A stretch of 7,063 nt of DNA from positions 1 to 7,063 of the forward strand of contig JANYBU010000142.1 of NCBI GenBank assembly GCA_025360665.1, written 5' to 3'. The position numbers and the translations under genes were made by a program. The notes below the pieces were generated by a model, which was given only the letters and a program-made list of their open reading frames with translations, had not been told where the DNA came from and ran no database searches. This DNA comes from Nitrospira sp. GTDB lineage: Bacteria > Nitrospirota > Nitrospiria > Nitrospirales > Nitrospiraceae. Positions 5,658 through 7,063 of this stretch are shown here, piece by piece (the first letter of the stretch is position 1; each line of letters starts with the position of its first letter).

Positions 5658-5694
5658 TTGTGTTTCCATCTTGTCCGAAGAGGGGTCTTGCGCC

Positions 5695-6156
5695 ATGACC
5701 AGTCGAGTCAGCATCGCATCAATGGCTTCGCTGGTGGGTGGGTACTTTCTGCTTCTCGGTGGCCTGACGTGGGCGGCTGATCCAGCTGTCTTACGCCCGC
5801 GGGTGCCACGCGATCAGATCGAAGCGGCCCGCACCGTGACCAATCCACTCCCTGCCAGCGAGGAGATGATTGCGAAGGGCAAAGCGCTGTATGAAGGGAA
5901 AGCCTTTTGCAAGGTGTGTCATGGACCGGACGGGAAAGGGCTTGGAGGAGATATTGCCCCGGGGACTCTGAAAGGCCCCTTACCGAGAAACTTCACCGAC
6001 AAGAAATGGCAAGCCGCTCGCACCGATGGGGAACTGTTCTGGATTTTGAAGAATGGCAGCAAGGGAACGGCGATGGCTCCGTTTATTCCGCTCGTACTGA
6101 CTGAAGAAGAAGCCTGGCAGGTGCTGCGATACGTGCGGTCCTTCGGTCAACCGTAA
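5695..6156 (+). CDS. Exported class I c-type cytochrome (monohaem)
   Basis: The 153-residue product has an N-terminal signal sequence (hydrophobic core at about residues 10-24, cleavage near TWAA, residue 27 or 28) and one covalent haem-binding motif, CKVCH (Cys72, Cys75, His76), followed by GPDGKG as in many class I cytochromes. Met127 in GTAMAPF is the probable sixth axial ligand. The end, EEEAWQVLRYVRSF, is the usual C-terminal helix packing on the haem. It should be a periplasmic electron carrier or a small subunit of a redox complex; the partner is not identifiable here. The ATG at 5695 is chosen because the signal peptide starts there and a GAGGGG tract lies about nine bases upstream; frames extending further upstream run through the preceding gene. 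The next reading frame begins directly after its stop codon. Confidence 0.92.
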   Translation: MTSRVSIASMASLVGGYFLLLGGLTWAADPAVLRPRVPRDQIEAARTVTNPLPASEEMIAKGKALYEGKAFCKVCHGPDGKGLGGDIAPGTLKGPLPRNFTDKKWQAARTDGELFWILKNGSKGTAMAPFIPLVLTEEEAWQVLRYVRSFGQP

Positions 6157-6165
6157 GTGGCCTTC

Positions 6166-6495
6166 ATGGCCAGATGCACCTTCCCCACTAGTCTCCTGTT
6201 CTCCTTCGGCCTCTTGGTCCTGGTTTGTTTTCCGCGCAACGTCATGGCGGAATGGTCCGCCATTGCCGGGAGCAAGGTTTCGTACACCGATAATGTGACC
6301 AATTTTTCCGCGGCCCGTCGCCTGAAATTCAGCGAAGACCCGAGCCAACCGACCGGCCTCCCGAGTCAGCTATCCGATGTCATCTGGGATCCTTCGCTCG
6401 AAGCGATCCGCTCTTCTTCGTCGACGCTCGGGCCCAACGAGCTCTCCACAAAGCGCACGGGTTCGCAGATTCTCAATTACTTCGATCCTGCCTAG
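6166..6495 (+). CDS. Short exported protein, probable truncated outer-membrane-protein remnant
   Basis: The 109-residue product has a clear signal peptide (residues 1-28, cleavage after VMA) followed by EWSAIAGSKVSYTDNV and ARRLKFSEDPSQPT. This looks like the first beta-strands and loop of an outer-membrane beta-barrel. The rest of a barrel is missing: the frame stops after NYFDPA and no continuation was found in the other two forward frames just downstream, so truncation is likely. An in-frame GTG at 6157 directly abuts the cytochrome stop and is an alternative start; neither start has a good Shine-Dalgarno site, so translation could be coupled to the cytochrome. It may be a pseudogene. The barrel assignment rests on motif resemblance from memory. 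Confidence 0.55.
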   Translation: MARCTFPTSLLFSFGLLVLVCFPRNVMAEWSAIAGSKVSYTDNVTNFSAARRLKFSEDPSQPTGLPSQLSDVIWDPSLEAIRSSSSTLGPNELSTKRTGSQILNYFDPA

Positions 6496-6811
6496 CTCAC
6501 GTCTCCTGCCCGCATGAAATCGAACCCGTATATAGCTCGCTAGAGAACCATCCTGAAGCGCTGAAATCTCCAGGACCGCCAACCGAGTGACAGCAGATGC
6601 CCTAACTGTATCTAAATCAATCCTCCATGTATCTGAACCGATTCGGAATGGCATCAAGTCGCTTCCATCGGTACTGCCGATCAACTGTTCACTAAAACCT
6701 TTAGAATCCAACGCATAGCTAAGACCTTTCCGAGAAATAAATTCTGCGCAGACCAATGGCATCTCTCTTGCGTGAGACCCATCCATGTGTCAAGAGACGT
6801 TCCTAGATAAT
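6496..6811. other. Stretch without a convincing gene; lower GC, possible junk or scar
   Basis: This stretch has lower GC than the flanking genes. A minus-strand open frame (6786 to 6370) would encode 138 residues, but it lacks a Shine-Dalgarno site and a known domain, and its C-terminal third is antisense to the preceding exported-protein gene. Its first 85 or so residues read like a natural protein (for example GSDTWRIDLDTVRASAVTRLAVLEIS), so a degraded or partial gene on the minus strand is possible. No transposon ends or RNA genes were recognised. Confidence 0.3.
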
Positions 6812-6892
6812 GTTACCTGGGGGTCTTGCCAGGTGACGGAGACCGCACCGTGCGGGTACGGTTCGCCTCGCACTCTTTTGCCGGGAGGTACC
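6812..6892 (+). promoter_or_regulatory. Structured leader upstream of the response regulator
   Basis: A 9-bp stem (6812-6820 with 6829-6837, one G-U pair, loop GGGTCTTG) is followed by CCGCAC-C-GTGCGG (6843-6855). GTGCG at 6850-6854 could alternatively pair with CGCAC at 6869-6873. GGTAC at 6855-6859 could pair with GTACC at 6888-6892, covering the bases between the GGGAGG ribosome binding site and the ATG. The layout allows mutually exclusive folds, but no known riboswitch class is recognised, and the 13-bp palindrome could instead be a protein operator. Confidence 0.35.
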
Positions 6893-7063
6893 ATGGCCAA
6901 GATTCTGGTGATTGATGATGAGCCGGGCATCCGGGATCTCCTCGACACGCTACTTCGTCGGAAGGGCTATGCCGTTGTACTCGCTGAGAGTGGTTGGAAG
7001 GGCGTGGAGCTCTTTCGTCGAGAACACCCCGATGTCATTGTTCTTGATCTGAAAATGCCGGGG
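6893..7063 (+). CDS. Response regulator receiver domain, N-terminal part (cut by window end)
   Basis: The 57 visible residues are the first half of a CheY-like receiver domain. Acidic pocket residues Asp8 and Asp9 follow the first strand (KILVIDDE), and the phosphoacceptor Asp52 lies in VIVLDLKMPG. It would accept phosphate from a sensor histidine kinase; the output domain, if any, lies beyond the window. The ATG at 6893 follows GGGAGG with four bases between, and begins directly at the first beta-strand, as is typical for the family. The leader has several possible hairpins. The gene is probably a separate transcription unit from the exported-protein genes upstream. Confidence 0.93.
   Translation, partial: MAKILVIDDEPGIRDLLDTLLRRKGYAVVLAESGWKGVELFRREHPDVIVLDLKMPG

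Noticed and set aside
5416..5694. Upstream extension of the cytochrome c frame
   Set aside because: It overlaps the DUF1264 gene in another frame, and the signal peptide begins at the ATG at 5695.

Overview
The window looks like chromosomal DNA of a moderately GC-rich Gram-negative bacterium, most probably a Nitrospira-type nitrite oxidiser (phylum Nitrospirota). This is inferred from the feel of the proteins (exported single-haem cytochrome c, exported DUF1264 protein, outer-membrane-protein-like fragment) and from the density of palindromic intergenic repeats. No rRNA or marker gene confirms it.

Layout: (1) 8-490, an EVE-domain protein on the plus strand, convergent with (2) 703-951, a very small ImmA/IrrE-like HELGH metallopeptidase on the minus strand. 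The gap between them holds a palindromic repeat-like element. (3) 952-1368, a gene-poor intergenic stretch with a second repeat-like block of heptamer repeats and hairpins. (4) 1369-4712, a three-gene plus-strand cluster: saccharopine/lysine dehydrogenase family protein, alpha-aminoadipate semialdehyde dehydrogenase (ALDH7/antiquitin type), and a short vicinal-oxygen-chelate protein resembling the DUF1338/HglS 2-oxoadipate dioxygenase/decarboxylase. (5) 4713-5069, intergenic, occupied by a 180-bp element with perfect 18-bp terminal inverted repeats. (6) 5070-6495, three exported proteins: DUF1264 protein, c-type cytochrome, and a short probable remnant of an outer-membrane protein. (7) 6496-6892, a stretch without a convincing gene, ending in a structured leader. 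(8) 6893-7063, the start of a response regulator cut by the window edge.

The central cluster makes biochemical sense as lysine catabolism. The first enzyme would deliver alpha-aminoadipate semialdehyde, either from saccharopine or directly from lysine. The second would oxidise it to 2-aminoadipate. After transamination by an enzyme not in this window, the third could convert 2-oxoadipate towards 2-hydroxyglutarate. The first two genes overlap by four bases (ATGA). The third follows after a 129-base gap containing a nested palindrome. The ALDH carries the catalytic pair and the residues remembered as substrate-binding in human ALDH7A1, all at one constant offset, so that step is the best supported. 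The third step is the most novel and least certain.

The most unusual non-coding feature is the number of different palindromic or tandem-heptamer elements in about 5 kb: four sit in four of the intergenic gaps. An additional 13-bp hairpin with a GNRA-type loop separates the DUF1264 and cytochrome genes.
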